A stretch of DNA of 64,000 nt from Symbiodinium natans (Eukaryota > Sar > Dinophyceae > Suessiales > Symbiodiniaceae): NCBI GenBank assembly GCA_905221605.1, contig CAJNDS010002360.1, forward strand, positions 375,309-439,308, given 5' to 3'. The position numbers and the translations under genes are program-made. Positions 51,695-61,951 of the stretch are shown here, piece after piece (position 1 is the first letter of the stretch; each line of letters starts with the position of its first letter). The notes under the pieces are model-generated. The model saw only the letters and a list, made by a program, of their open reading frames with translations, searched no databases and had not been told where the DNA came from.

Positions 51695-51968
51695 TCTGAG
51701 ACAAATTCGTTTTCAAAAGGCGCTTTGTAAACAAATCTGTTTACATCGGATCCGGGAGGTCTGACAAAGGCAAAAATGGTCCAAAATCATTCAAATTGGC
51801 CATTGGGCGGGTTTCCCAGGCTCGGAATTCAAATCATCTGGGGCTGGGGGGACCGTGTGGGGCAGGAAAAGCTCAAATCGAGTTTAGAATCTTAGGGCTT
51901 TGAAATGGTTCCTGGGGAAGGGGGGGTCTTACCTGATGAATTGGCCAGGGCGCCAGCTGCGCTGGCGA
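51695..51968 (+). repeat. Left direct repeat of the 51.7-54.3 kb block
   Basis: Shares CAAAAATGGTCCAAAATCAT-like, GGGTTTCCCAGGCTCGGAA, CTCAAATCGAGTTTAGAA and GCGCCAGCTGCGCTGGC with 54070-54343 in the same order and orientation. A CCCTAAA array follows each copy. Confidence 0.8.
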
Positions 51969-52208
51969 ACCCTAAACCCTAAACCTTAAACCCTAAACCC
52001 TAAACCCTAAACCCTAAACCCTAAACCCTAAACCCGAAACCCTAAACCCTAAACCCTAAACCCCAAACCCTAAACCCTAAACCCTAAACCCTAAACCCTA
52101 AACTCTAAACCCTAAACCCTAAACCCTAACCCTAAACCCTAAACCCTAAACCCTAAACCCGAAACCCGAAACCCGAAACCCGAAACCCAAACCCTGAACC
52201 CTAAACCC
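51969..52208 (+). repeat. CCCTAAA array with CCCGAAA block
   Basis: About 32 units including four CCCGAAA units. Confidence 0.95.
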
Positions 52209-52417
52209 TCCCCCCCCCCCACCCCTGCACATACACATAACACAACAAGACACGCAGCTACCCAAAAGTTTGAATCGCATATGAGGTCGAGCCACCCGAA
52301 GACCGACGAACGGGTCCAACCACAAGCGCGTCTACAGAAGGGGACGATGCCAAAGTCCAAAGAAATGCAAAGCTAGCAAGAAAACAAAGCAAAAACGATC
52401 TCTCCCATGACCGTTAG

Positions 52418-53830
52418 GAGGAGAACGACGCAAGGACACCATGGCCGGAAAAACACCTGCCCACGAACGCCGACCTAAATGCCACTTGGTGCGACAAAGA
52501 GCAAAGGAGAACACGCCACCTTCTGTGCAAAGCGATCAAGAACGGCCAGCGCACGAGCAAGCAGAGCGAAGAACGCAAGACCTGCGTGTCGCTGATCCTG
52601 AGCACGATGAGCTATCAAGAAGAACTTCGCAACTGGAACACGCTCCTGGAGAATGAAAAAGAAGTCCAAGATGAAACTTCCGTCCTGAAAGCCAGGTTCA
52701 TCGAGCTTTGGAAAACAAAGCAGAGCTCCTTCTTCATCTACGAGACCGAGACCCGAGAGCTCGCCCACCAAATCACAAAGAATGCCGTCACCAACGCAGA
52801 GCTCCAACTCCAGATGGATGCGACGCACGCCAGCCTCGGTCAAGCACGAGGCCAACTTCATCACGTGCTTTTCAGTCACGACACAGCGCCCAGTAGCACC
52901 AAGAACCCGGAAGTCCTGCAGCTGAAACACCTGCGTCTCGCCCATGACCGCATATTTCGGGTCGATGCGCAAGAAATAAAGTGGAAAGCAGCTTGCGCAA
53001 CAAGACGTCGCAGCCACTGCAGGCCCCCCCCCTCCCCCCCCCCCTCCCCAAAAAAAAGGAAACAAACAACATGTAAAAAGGGGATAAAGTCCACGGCGCC
53101 GCTGCAGCTCTCTCGGCTCCAGCAAGCATTTAGCGAGCGGGCGAAAGCCGACGCTCGCGACACGTTTGAGGCCAACGGGCCACATTCCAAAGGCGGTGCC
53201 ATGTTCAACATCGACTACTCGAAATGGAACAACTTGAAGGAGGACAGCGACGAGGAAGCAGCGAGCACTCGAGCATCCCAAACGCCGCCGCCGCCGAGAA
53301 ACAGCCGAGGCGGCCGACGCAACGAGCACGCAGCACGAGAGTGCAACCCCTAGTCGACGCCGAGCTCGCCATGGTCCTCGCCACGTACATCCGCGCGATG
53401 ACCCCAAGCGAAGCAAGACGGCTCCGGCTGTACACGCAACGCCACGGATGTTTTGGCGAGAACGACCTGCCAGAGTGGCTCAGAGAAACTACAACAAGAG
53501 ACTGGACGTTTCGAGTCCCGGCACCCACGCTGAAGAAACTGTTAGGATCGACTGAGTGGAATGACAAGGCAGCAGACCAGCTGTGCTACCCCTACTTCCA
53601 TGCCCTGTGGACTGCAAGCGCCATCCCGCAGCCGAGCCGCCTCAACACAGATTCGAGCAGGCAGACAGTTGCGCGAGCACGGGGGAATTTAAAGCTTGCA
53701 GCTGCACGGTTACCTGATCTACCTCGCCATGTGCAGCGAGCGCTTCCACCGCTGCGACAAAGACGTGACCCTCACGCTCCTCTACTTGCTCGAATTTGAA
53801 GCCGTCTGGCACAGAATCCTCCTGAATTAG
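52418..53830 (+). pseudogene. Unknown protein gene, frameshifted
   Basis: Frame 2 is open 52418-53353. It is hydrophilic and rich in predicted helix (EEKRK-, NWNTLLENEKEVQDETSV, ETETRELAHQITKNAVTNAE), then has a Cn/An tract at 53024-53062 flanked by CTGCAG, then LSRLQQAFSERAKADARDTF and FNIDYSKWNNLKEDSDEEA. Coding then moves to frame 1 (TRVQPLVDAELAMVLATYIR, LYTQRHGCFGENDLPEWLRE, to about 53680) and back to frame 2 (LQLHGYLIYLAMCSERFHRC, LLYLLEFEAVWHRILLN, stop 53830). The first ATG in frame 2 is 52607; one in frame 1 is 52441. The CTGCAG-bounded tract may be an 86-bp intron. Shifts may be decay, unseen introns or read errors in homopolymers. Family unknown. Confidence 0.55.
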
Positions 53831-54069
53831 CAGATGAAGAATAGCTGCCAAAGCTTTCCGGACTCGCAGCTCGCAGTGCAGCCCCGAGAGGCGTCAAGAT
53901 GGTTTTCGGCAATTGTAACAAGTAATTAAAAGGTTTTTGAATGGCTTTTTACATGGATGTTTAAACCGTTGCTACAAGAATCTAAATGACTTTAAAAGGG
54001 CTTTGGAGGCTACAAAGCAGGACCTGTCCGGGAGGCCCAAATACACGGGAAAAAATATAAACTTGTTTC

Positions 54070-54343
54070 CAAGGGTGCTTGGCAAACACATCTGTTTACC
54101 GCGGGCCCTGGGAGGTCTGGAAAGTCAAAAATGGTCCAAATTCATTCAAATTGCCCATTGGACGGGTTTCCCAGGCTCGGAACTCAAATCGGGTTTAGAC
54201 AATCTGGGACTGGTGGGAACCCGTGTGAAACAGGAAAAACTCAAATCGAGTTTAGAAATCTTAGAGTGTGGGAATGGTTCCTGGGGGGACGGAGGTTCCA
54301 GAAACTCCGTTGAATTGCCCGGGGCGCCAGCTGCGCTGGCCAA
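54070..54343 (+). repeat. Right direct repeat of the 51.7-54.3 kb block
   Basis: About 2.36 kb from its left partner. Carries a 139-codon ORF (53937-54356) that is a by-product of the repeat. Confidence 0.8.
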
Positions 54344-54349
54344 CCCTGA

Positions 54350-54450
54350 ACGCTAAACCCTAAACCCGAAGCCCTAAACCCTAAACCTTCTAACCCTAAA
54401 TCCTAAACCCTAAACCCTAACCTACACCCTACCCCCTAAACCCTGAACCG
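54350..54450 (+). repeat. Degenerate CCCTAAA array
   Basis: Follows the right direct repeat as the 51969 array follows the left one. Confidence 0.85.
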
Positions 54451-54465
54451 CAAACCCTGGCTGCG

Positions 54466-54534
54466 CACGTGAAAGCGCCAGCGTACACTGCGGGGTGGAC
54501 AATCTTTCATGCCGACATGTCCACCTTTGAAACT
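54466..54534 (+). CDS. Candidate exon
   Basis: Open frame AAHVKAPAYTAGWTIFHADM-STFET followed by TAA if unspliced. No clear AG before it. Possibly part of the 54661 gene. Confidence 0.35.
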
Positions 54535-54660
54535 TAACCCTAAGCCCCGAACCCTAAACCCCAAACCCGTAAGCCCAAGCTCAAACCCTAAACCCCATAC
54601 CCTCAAACCATTCAAACCCTAAACCCTAAACCCTGAACCCTAAACCCTAAACCCTGCAAG

Positions 54661-54779
54661 GCCACCTCTGCACAGTCTACAGTCGGGGACTTTTTCGGAG
54701 GGGTTTCCAGCGCAAGAGCGCACGTGGGATCCCTTGCCCCAAGTTGGAAGGACCAAGTAGAACGCCCTTGTGCCACACA
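54661..54779 (+). CDS. Candidate exon, joins 54874 in frame
   Basis: CCCTAAACCCTGCAAG|GCC start; 39 codons plus two bases: ATSAQSTVGDFFGGVSSARA, HVGSLAPSWKDQVERPCAT; donor GTTTAGGG at 54780. One of the clearest exons here. Family unknown. Confidence 0.65.
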
Positions 54780-54873
54780 GTTTAGGGCTTCTTTCATGGT
54801 GTCAGGGTGTAGGGTTTTGAGCTTGCGGTTTTTGGGTTTTCGGGTTTAAGGTTTCGGGGGTGTTGGGTTTTAG
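54780..54873 (+). other. 94-bp intron, GTTTAGGG to TTTTAG
   Basis: Begins GTTTAGGGCTTC and ends GGGTTTTAG; TTTAGGG-like in the second half. Phases 2 and 1 of the flanking exons agree. Confidence 0.55.
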
Positions 54874-54946
54874 GCTTCATCCTTTCCTCCGCCCGACTTT
54901 TTCGATGAAGGTGCCGAACGCCAAATCGCCAATGCGCGCCCGCGAG
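54874..54946 (+). CDS. Candidate exon
   Basis: In the joined frame: Q-LHPFLRPTFSMKVPNAKSP-MRARE, ending GAG|GTTCGA in phase 0. A second open frame (ASSFPPPDFFDEGAERQIAN-ARPR) also looks coding; the join to 54661 favours the first. Confidence 0.5.
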
Positions 54947-55263
54947 GTTCGACATGGGTTGAGGGGGTGATTTGCCTAGGACCCAGAGTAGGCCCTTATC
55001 CTTTTTGGGGCTTAGGCTCCCTTATCGGACCAATTATCCACAAAGGGTGCCCGTTTTATTCCTCGGTTGCTCTTGAGTCTAGTTGTTTTGGAGGATCTTG
55101 TTCCTGGTGCTTAAGGGGGAGCGCGAGTGGGGGGGTGAACAGGGGGTAATGGGGTCCTCAACGTGAACCCCACACCCTCAACCCCAAACCCCAAACCCCA
55201 AACCCTAAACTCTAAACCCTAAACCCTACACTCACCCTACATCCCGAACCCTGATCCCTAAAC

Positions 55264-55374
55264 TTATAGGGTTCTTAAGGGAGGGGGGTTCAGAGGTTCC
55301 CTAATACTCCCTACACTCACTAAGGCTCCCTGGTACCGACCCCCCTTGAACCCCCTCCCTTAAGAACCCTATAA
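55264..55374. mobile_element. 111-bp MITE-like element
   Basis: Inverted ends TTATAGGGTTCTTAAGGGAG(gggggttca) and the complement at 55347-55374. No coding capacity. Confidence 0.75.
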
Positions 55375-55390
55375 TAAACCTTCGACCCTA

Positions 55391-55471
55391 CAATGGGCCA
55401 TCGAGGAGGTTGAAGCGCTCAAGGCCACTGGGAAACCAAAGTGGCGCCCAGCGTCCTACCCGAAAACCTAA
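55391..55471 (+). CDS. Candidate terminal exon
   Basis: QWAIEEVEALKATGKPKWRP, ASYPKT, TAA. Protein-like. It lies just after the 55264 MITE, and CCCTACAATGG lacks a clear AG, so a base error or other acceptor is needed. Phase 0 would fit the 54874 exon. Confidence 0.45.
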   Translation, partial: QWAIEEVEALKATGKPKWRPASYPKT

Positions 55472-55594
55472 TTAGACCTGCGGGGCAGGCTTTTCAGGGG
55501 TTTAAGGGTTTCGGGTTTCGGGCCTGGGGTTCTTAGGGGTGTTCAAGGGTTTAGGGGTTAGGGTTTAGGCTTTAGGGTTCAGGGTTTAGGGTCT

Positions 55595-55872
55595 GCTCAA
55601 GCAGCGGAGGAGCCCGATAAGCCTCCCCAGCTGTACCTCCAAAGCAGTGCCTGCCCCAAGCCTACATTCTTGAAGGAGATGGGGTTCCTAAGCTTCTTTG
55701 AAGATGGACCATTGGTAAAAGAGTCCCGGAGACGGGAATCCTTACTGAACAAGAGCCTGGGGACAGGTCTTTTGAACAATTAGCATCTCGAGTCAGTTTG
55801 GCTTCCGTTTTCGAGGGCCTCAAGCCGGTGATCCTGGACGAAGCGGCTATCACCTCAAACCTCCCAGCTTAA
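55595..55872 (+). pseudogene. Candidate coding fragment with a frameshift
   Basis: First frame: AQAAEEPDKPPQLYLQSSAC, PKPTFLKEMGFLSFFEDGPL. Second frame: GKRVPETGILTEQEPGDRSF, EQLASRVSLASVFEGLKPVI, LDEAAITSNLPA, stop. The switch falls near 55715. Family unknown. Confidence 0.35.
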
Positions 55873-56306
55873 CCCACAGCCCAACACCCTAGAACCTTGA
55901 AACCCCAAGCCCGTTACCCTGAACCCTTTGTGCCATAACTGCAGGTCAAGCAAACCGTGCGAGTGCGGCAAAGCCGTGCAGGACCGTGGCTCTCCAGTCC
56001 TCCTTATTCTACAATATTATAGATTTCTTGGTAAATGTCGTGAAGAAGACATAGTGGACATCTTAAATACAACAAGTGTGACATTCAAGGGTAGTACTTT
56101 CTGTTCTTACTAGTGCAATTCTGGTTATTTGTTGTTCCTCCTCTTCTTCTTCTTCTGCTTATTTATGTTTGTCACTATCAGTATCATTATAGCTTGTTTG
56201 CTGGTTTTGCAGAGGGGCTTTCGGGCCTTAGGGGTTGAAGGCTAAACCCCCGGCCCTTGCACACACTTAACCCCGAAAGTGCCAAACATGGTTAATCTCC
56301 CCTGTA

Positions 56307-56492
56307 TATATATATAATATCATATATCAGATCAGATCAGATCATATCAAGTCATATCAAATCAAATCATATCATATCATATCAGATCATATCGCATCAT
56401 ATCATATCATATCATATCATATCATATCATATCATATCATATCATATCATATCATATCATATCATATCATATCATATCATATCATATCATAT
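56307..56492 (+). repeat. 5-bp ATATC microsatellite
   Basis: About 36 units of ATCAT, degenerate at left (ATCAG), perfect at right. Confidence 0.97.
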
Positions 56493-56945
56493 ATACATCT
56501 TCTACAAGGTGCGCCGGAATACAGGTCTGTGTTTTTCGAGCAAAACAAGTCTCTTCTGCCATATTTTCAAAGGCGTGTCAAAGCAGGAAGCTCTAAAACG
56601 TGGGCCTGCAGTGCGACGTGTTCTGCACATGTGAATATGTACAGGGTTTAGGGTTTAGGGTTGTGTTCCCCGGCCCCGGCTGTGGTTGGGCTGGGTGGGG
56701 TTCAGGGTTTAGGATTTAGGGTTGAGGGTGTAGGGTTTAGGGGGGGACTGTTGACACGGCGACACGGAACTGTTTTTCTGTATGCATATATATATATATA
56801 TATTTGTGTATACATATATATGTATCTACGCCTGGTAATGTTTATGTGTAATTATCTATGCTTATGGCAAAGAAAACTATACGGGTTTGGGTTTGGGGTT
56901 AAACCTACCTACCCCTCCCCCCTGTCCAATCGACTTCCGCCGTCC

Positions 56946-57041
56946 ATGGTGAAGTCCGAGGTGCAGCGTGCAAAGGCTTCAGCCAACCCCCGATTGACGA
57001 AGTCGGGTCCAGTGGTCACCGGTTTTTTCAGGCTGAATAAG
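56946..57041 (+). CDS. Candidate exon
   Basis: From ATG: MVKSEVQRAKASANPRLTKS, GPVVTGFFRLNK, exactly 32 codons to donor GTTTAGGG at 57042. May extend upstream (NRLPPS-). Confidence 0.55.
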
Positions 57042-57069
57042 GTTTAGGGTTTAGGGTTTAGGGTTTAGG
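57042..57069 (+). repeat. TTTAGGG array at intron start
   Basis: Four units starting at the donor. Confidence 0.9.
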
Positions 57070-57112
57070 ACCTCCTTAGAAGAAACTTCGTCTTCTCTTT
57101 TTCCATGGCCAG

Positions 57113-57198
57113 GGAATGGAGATCTCCCCAACTTGTTGGGCAAGCGTCGCCCAGTGACCACCGCCGTGGAGACACACCCCTGCGATGTTCCTCGGCTG
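57113..57198 (+). CDS. Candidate exon
   Basis: GGCCAG acceptor; NGDLPNLLGKRRPVTTAVET, HPCDVPRLVD. A second frame (REWRSPQLVGQASPSDHRRG) is also open. Phase to 56946 not settled. Confidence 0.4.
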
Positions 57199-57449
57199 GT
57201 GGATTGTTTTTTTTTTCTTGGGAGTTTAAGATTTAGGGTTTAGGGAGCTTAGGGTTTAGGATTTCGGGTTTAGAGTTTCGCGTTTCGGGTAGGGTTCCGT
57301 TTTGGATTTCAGGACTTCGGGGGTGTGGGGGGGGCTGAGGGTTTCGGGTATTGAGTGTCAGACACTCAGCCGTTGGAGCTTGGGTATGTCGTTCCCATCC
57401 ACCTCATTACCCCCGGTGCGGACCCAGCCGCCAGAAAGAGCACAGGATT

Positions 57450-57516
57450 CGGGTTTAGGGGTTTAGGGGTTTAGGGGTTTAGGGGTTTAGGGTTTAGGGG
57501 TTTAGGGTTTAGGGTT
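57450..57516 (+). repeat. TTTAGGGG/TTTAGGG array
   Basis: Five 8-bp GGTTTAGG units then 7-bp units. Confidence 0.9.
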
Positions 57517-57809
57517 GAACCTCTGAATTTCAATCTGGAACCCCCAGAGGGCACAGTGCTTTTGAAAGGAAGTATGTCTTGTGAAGACCCTCCGTCCCAA
57601 ACCTTCTCCAGGCTGAAGCTATCCGATTTGCTGCCTCCCCACAAAAAGACAACAAGCCCAAGTGCACGAAACCTACAGCCCGAAGCGCCCCAAGAGCCCC
57701 AGAGCCGAAAGCTCTGCAGAACCCTTGCCAATCTTGAAGACTCTGAACACTTCAAAGCCGCAAGCAAACCCTAGGGTTCCTCAAAACCCAAACCCTAAAG
57801 GCACAAGAA

Positions 57810-57926
57810 CCATAAACCCTAAACCCTAAACCCTAAACCCTAAACCCTAAACCCTAAACCCTAAGCCCTAAGCCTTAAACCCTACTTCTAAACTCTAAAC
57901 CCTAAACCCTAAACCCCAAACCCTAC
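57810..57926 (+). repeat. CCCTAAA array ending in CCCTACAG
   Basis: About 15 units; the last gives the AG of the next exon. Confidence 0.93.
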
Positions 57927-57928
57927 AG

Positions 57929-58056
57929 GCCCAAGAGCCTGCACACATTCGCAAGGATGCCCTGGCCTGCGCCATCGCCGCCCGCCAAGCCTTCCTCGAG
58001 TCTCAGCAGCGGCGCGCCGGCCGCGCCATGGGTGGCCGCTTCGTGACCCGGCAGCG
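57929..58056 (+). CDS. Candidate exon, unknown protein
   Basis: CCCTACAG|GCC start; 42 codons plus two bases: AQEPAHIRKDALACAIAARQ, AFLESQQRRAGRAMGGRFVT, RQ; donor GTTTAGGG at 58057. Ala/Arg-rich helix. Clean edges in telomere-type repeats on both sides. Confidence 0.65.
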
Positions 58057-58095
58057 GTTTAGGGTTTAGTGTTTAGGGTTTAGGGTTTTGGGTGA
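58057..58095 (+). repeat. TTTAGGG array at intron start
   Basis: Starts at the donor G. Confidence 0.9.
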
Positions 58096-58437
58096 GTGAG
58101 TGGCGGGCGGGGTGGGGTTCTGGGTTGATTTTTGTTGGGTCTTCGGGCGTGTGTTCGGGGTGTTGAGGGGTTTTGGGGCCCCCACCACAAGACCCATCCT
58201 CCTCCCATCCTCAACCATGGAGGTGCGCGGAGGTTCCTGTTTCAGGTTTCTTTTTTTGCAGGGTTGAGGGTTCAGGGCTTTTGTTTTTTTTGTTGAGTTT
58301 TTTTTTGGTTGATTTTTTGGGTTCAGTGTCCAGGGCTTTTCGGATCTTAGGTTAGGTTGTTTTTAGGGTTTAGGGTTTGGGGATAACGGGTGTTTTGCAA
58401 ACGGGTCGTTCATTGACCTGGGGAGTCCTACCAAGGG

Positions 58438-58493
58438 TTTAGGGTTTAGGGTTTGGGGTTTAGGGTTTAGGGTTTAGGGTTTAGGGTTTAGGC
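58438..58493 (+). repeat. TTTAGGG array
   Basis: Eight units. An ATG-led 86-codon ORF (58498-58758) follows but is unsupported. Confidence 0.93.
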
Positions 58494-58499
58494 CGCCAT

Positions 58500-59056
58500 G
58501 CTAGGACGTAGGATCATAGGCAGTATCTGCGAAGTCGGGTATTACATTCACTTGGTTAGGGCCCGATGGTGCGTCATGCATGGACCGTGGTGCATGGGCG
58601 CATGTACTTCTTGGCCATGCGCAGACTCTTTTCGGCTCGTCCGACAACATCTGCCTGTGTACTTGCGAACAGATTTAGATGCTGGCATCATGTCAAGGTG
58701 GGCATTTCCCAAAATAGACGCCCCCCCCCCCCCCCAAGGTACCCACAGAACACTGTAATCCTTATTGGAGCCCCTCGCCCTGGTTTTGGGAACACCAAGG
58801 TGATGTGAGGGACGACGGGTCCCCTAGCAGCCACAGCGACTTTGCCGAACAAGATGTTAGGCAGGGTGGTTTATACTACAGTTACTGGTGTTCTTTATGC
58901 ATATGGTCAGTACTCTAAATTATGGTCCTTGTTTGGGGGTGCCCTAAATATTAAGTGCTGCCTTGTATTACAATCCCCCAACAAAAGTGACTTTCATGTC
59001 ATGTAGAGAATTCCCCATAAAGGTGAGTGTTTTTCTTCTATATATATATGTATACA

Positions 59057-59087
<31 letters not shown>

Positions 59088-59925
59088 TTAAAGATTTGTT
59101 TGCGCCCCGGCGGCCCCCCACCCCGGTCCCCGCCTTCCTCCCAGCTGACCTTGCATCCGTAGTCTGTTTTCCTTAGCTGTGCTTTCGCTCAGCAGGTTCA
59201 GTGTTGCCAGCACTACTTACTTGTTGCGTATTCTAGAGAAGTCCCCCGTCCCCGCAAGCCCTTTGTACTCTTTGTACGGTGTGCACAAAGAATCGGTTTT
59301 TGGGGAAGCGCAGACGCCTTCCTCCCAATGAAGGTATACTAAAGTATAGGGTTGTTGGCTTCCCCCCCCCCGCCCCCCCTTGGCGTGGTTGCGGGTTGGT
59401 TAAGGGTTTAGGGTTTTAGGGTTGAAGGTTATGTAGGGTTTACGGTTTTAGGGTTTAGCGCTTAGGGGTTGTGGGCTTTTAGGGCTTAGAGTTTTAGGGT
59501 CTTAGGGTTTAGGGTTTAGGGGGGGCCGAGAGCGCACAGCGCACTGCCATGTATGGGTGTCCTGGTGAGGCTGCCAGAAGTATTGCGGGGGCGTTCTTGT
59601 GGAATCCGAAGTTCAGGACCGGATTGTGGGTTCATAATCTGGCTCTTGTTGAAGGGGCTCAAAGTCAGTTACCGTCATGGGGTTATGTAGCAAATACCGT
59701 CGTGCCCTCCTTGTGGTAGCTTAGTTCGAGCTCTTAAACAAGAACCAAGTTATAGGAAGTGTCTGGTAAGCAGTAGCTCGCCGTTGCCACCTTCTGGAGA
59801 TTGGACAGCATCTGCTGCGCAAGATGATGAGAAAGGGTGGAACGAAGAAGGCGCTCGAAGCAGGCGTTTCCATGAGAGTCCAAGGTCACACCCGTGCCCA
59901 ATCTGCCCTCTAGCCTTTGGCTGTA
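58500..59925. other. No confident gene
   Basis: (TA)n at 59036-59092, poly-C at 58722-58735, scattered TTTAGGG at 59400-59520. ORFs up to 86 codons, not protein-like enough to call. Confidence 0.4.
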
Positions 59926-59927
59926 GT

Positions 59928-60036
59928 CCCAAAGAGCTCAATACCCCTTAATTGAGGAATGTACCTTAACACATAATGAGGATCCCTTTAAAATCTAAGG
60001 AGTATTCCTTAGTTAAGGGGTATTGGGCTCTCTGGG
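59928..60036. mobile_element. 109-bp MITE-like element
   Basis: Inverted ends CCCAAAGAGCTCAATACCCC / GGGGTATTGGGCTCTCTGGG, about 38 bp of arm. A half copy is at 33977-34012. Confidence 0.75.
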
Positions 60037-60116
60037 TCCTAGGCTCCACCCTAAGCCCTAAACCCTAAACCCGAAACCCTAAACCCTGAACCCTGAACCC
60101 GAGCCGTTGATTGCAG

Positions 60117-60194
60117 CTCCAACCAAGCGCTTCTCCAAAGGTGAGGGACGGCAGCATCTTTGTCGAGCCTCAGCGGCTTGGTGTCAAAATGCGG
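60117..60194 (+). CDS. Candidate exon, joins 60271 in frame
   Basis: TTGCAG|CTC start; 26 codons in phase 0: LQPSASPKVRDGSIFVEPQR, LGVKMR; donor GTTTAGGG at 60195. Confidence 0.6.
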
Positions 60195-60270
60195 GTTTAG
60201 GGTTTGGGGTTTAGGGTTTGGGGTTTAGGGTTTTGGGTTTAGGGTTTAGGGTTTAGGGTTTAGGGTTTAG
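60195..60270 (+). repeat. 76-bp intron made only of TTTAGGG-type repeats
   Basis: GTTTAGGG ... GGGTTTAG; all units are TTTAGGG or TTTGGGG. Flanking exons are phase 0 and join. Confidence 0.6.
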
Positions 60271-60336
60271 TGGATAAGAGTCACGCTGGCTTCAGGGTCT
60301 CGACTGAGGGGTTTCGGCTCGGGCGCGTGCGGTTGA
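60271..60336 (+). CDS. Candidate terminal exon
   Basis: TTTAG|TGG start; WIRVTLASGSRLRGFGSGAC-G, TGA. In frame with 60117. Confidence 0.5.
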   Translation, partial: WIRVTLASGSRLRGFGSGACG

Positions 60337-60339
60337 GAA

Positions 60340-61215
60340 ATTGTTGCCGGAGCCGCTCCCCTTCGCGGCTAGTATGCTAGTATGTACCTGCAGTTGCAGC
60401 TGTGACTTTGGGAAAAGAACGTCAGTATGATACTTGTGACAGCCGCTAGCAGGTTGCAGTAGTTTTTACAACCCTAGCTCGCTTTGGACAGAGATCGGTT
60501 CCGGGCTGGTGAGTAACGATTCCACTGGCTACAGTACTCAGGACCCAGGACTGATTTTTTGGCCTAATGGCCTTATGATTCGGGGTCTTGAGCCATAGAA
60601 GTAAGTACAGTGATAATTGGGTTATAAGTACCCTGAACCTCCTTAATAGACCCTAAACACAAAACCCCTAAGCCCCCTTTGACTGTTCAGGTGAGATTGA
60701 GGCATCCGAGTGATGCAAACACGACGGTGCATGTTTAAAGCATCGGAGCACCCAGGTTATGAGTGGTACCATTTATGCCAAGGGGATGTGGTTCCTGCTG
60801 GGCAGAAGAGCATTCTTAGAAGTCTTGCATGATGCAAGATTTCTTGGGGGGTGCAGTACGTCCCTGCAGGAACTCAAGCACAAGACTTACACAAATCCAC
60901 ACAATTAGCCGCGCCACAAATGCGCCTTTGTACAACACTGTGGACCGCACTCTGGGCAACCGAAAGGTTCGGTACCCTTTGAGGCCTTGAGAGTTTTTAG
61001 GATTTGGAGGTTTTAGAGGCCTAGGGTTGTGGGGCTTAGGGTTTAGGGAGTTTAGGGGGTTTAGGGAGTTTAGGGTACAGCACGCAGGCCCAGAGCAGTA
61101 GCGCTCCGAATGGAAGATCTGCTTCCTGTGGGCTGATCCGTGAGCCCTCGTGTTTGTGGGCTCACGCGTCGGCTTCCCTGTCAGAGAGCATATTACCCTA
61201 AACCCTAAGCCTTAA
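60340..61215. other. No confident gene
   Basis: Half of a TACTTGGAG-type MITE (gggttataagtaccctgaacctcc) near 60615-60645; TTTAGGG patch at 61030-61075. The rest is unique. Confidence 0.4.
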
Positions 61216-61223
61216 ATATCTGC

Positions 61224-61484
61224 GTGGATCCTTCTGGACACCAAAGACCCAAACCCATCACTCAGAGAACGCTTCTAACGCCTGGTAGCGTCGTAGCCCC
61301 GGATGCTGTCACACTGCAATTGCGCTGCTCAGACAGGTCTGGGGGGCATGAGTGGCCCTGCTGCGCGAAGCGCAGCGGGTGCCCCTCACATGCAGGAAGA
61401 TGCGCGCACCAGCGCTCCAAAGCAAAGAGTCCCCAAGTTGTGCCGTGGTTCTGTAAGCCTCCGCAACGGTCTATTTCAGACTGA
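61224..61484 (+). CDS. Hypothetical ORF, 86 codons
   Basis: ATG to stop, with Cys/His/Pro content (LQLRCSDRSGGHEWPCCAKR). An antisense ORF of 102 codons overlaps. Weak. Confidence 0.2.
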   Translation: MDPSGHQRPKPITQRTLLTPGSVVAPDAVTLQLRCSDRSGGHEWPCCAKRSGCPSHAGRCAHQRSKAKSPQVVPWFCKPPQRSISD

Positions 61485-61597
61485 AAGCCCATGACAGAGC
61501 ATAAGTTCGCGACCCAAAGCCTCAAACCCTCAACCCTACAAGCCCGAAGCCCTACACAAGGAAGACCCAAAGACCCTGAACTAGAATCCTCAAGCCT

Positions 61598-61850
61598 CAG
61601 CCCTAAACCCTAAACCCTAAACCCTAAACCCTAAACCCTAAACCCTAAACCCTAAACCCTAAACCCTAAACCCTAAACCCTAAACCTAACCCTAAACCCT
61701 AAACCCTAAACCCTAAACCCTAAACCCTAAACCCTAAACCCTAAACCCTAAACCCTAAACCCTAAACCCTAAACCCTAAACCCTAACCCTAAACCCTAAA
61801 CCCTAAACCCTAAACCCTAAACCCTAAACCCTAAAACCCTAAAACCCTAA
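61598..61850 (+). repeat. CCCTAAA array
   Basis: About 36 units leading to an exon. Confidence 0.97.
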
Positions 61851-61857
61851 AGAACAG

Positions 61858-61931
61858 CACCGGCGCCAGGACGGCGCGGGTTTTTTCCAGAGCCTCTGGA
61901 ATGGCGCGGCGGCGGCCATCGGCGTGGTCAG
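61858..61931 (+). CDS. Candidate exon, unknown protein
   Basis: GAACAG|CAC start; HRRQDGAGFFQSLWNGAAAA, IGVV plus two bases; GC donor at 61932, or the exon runs on to CTTCAG at 61940. Protein-like with an amphipathic Ala-rich end. TTTAGGG-type array on the right. Confidence 0.6.
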
Positions 61932-61951
61932 GCTTCTTCAGGGGGCTTATT

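Noticed and set aside
52475-53416. 313-codon minus-strand ORF
   Set aside because: Antisense shadow of a plus-strand frame with better composition (charged helical segments); the minus peptide is Cys/Trp/Leu-rich without a domain.
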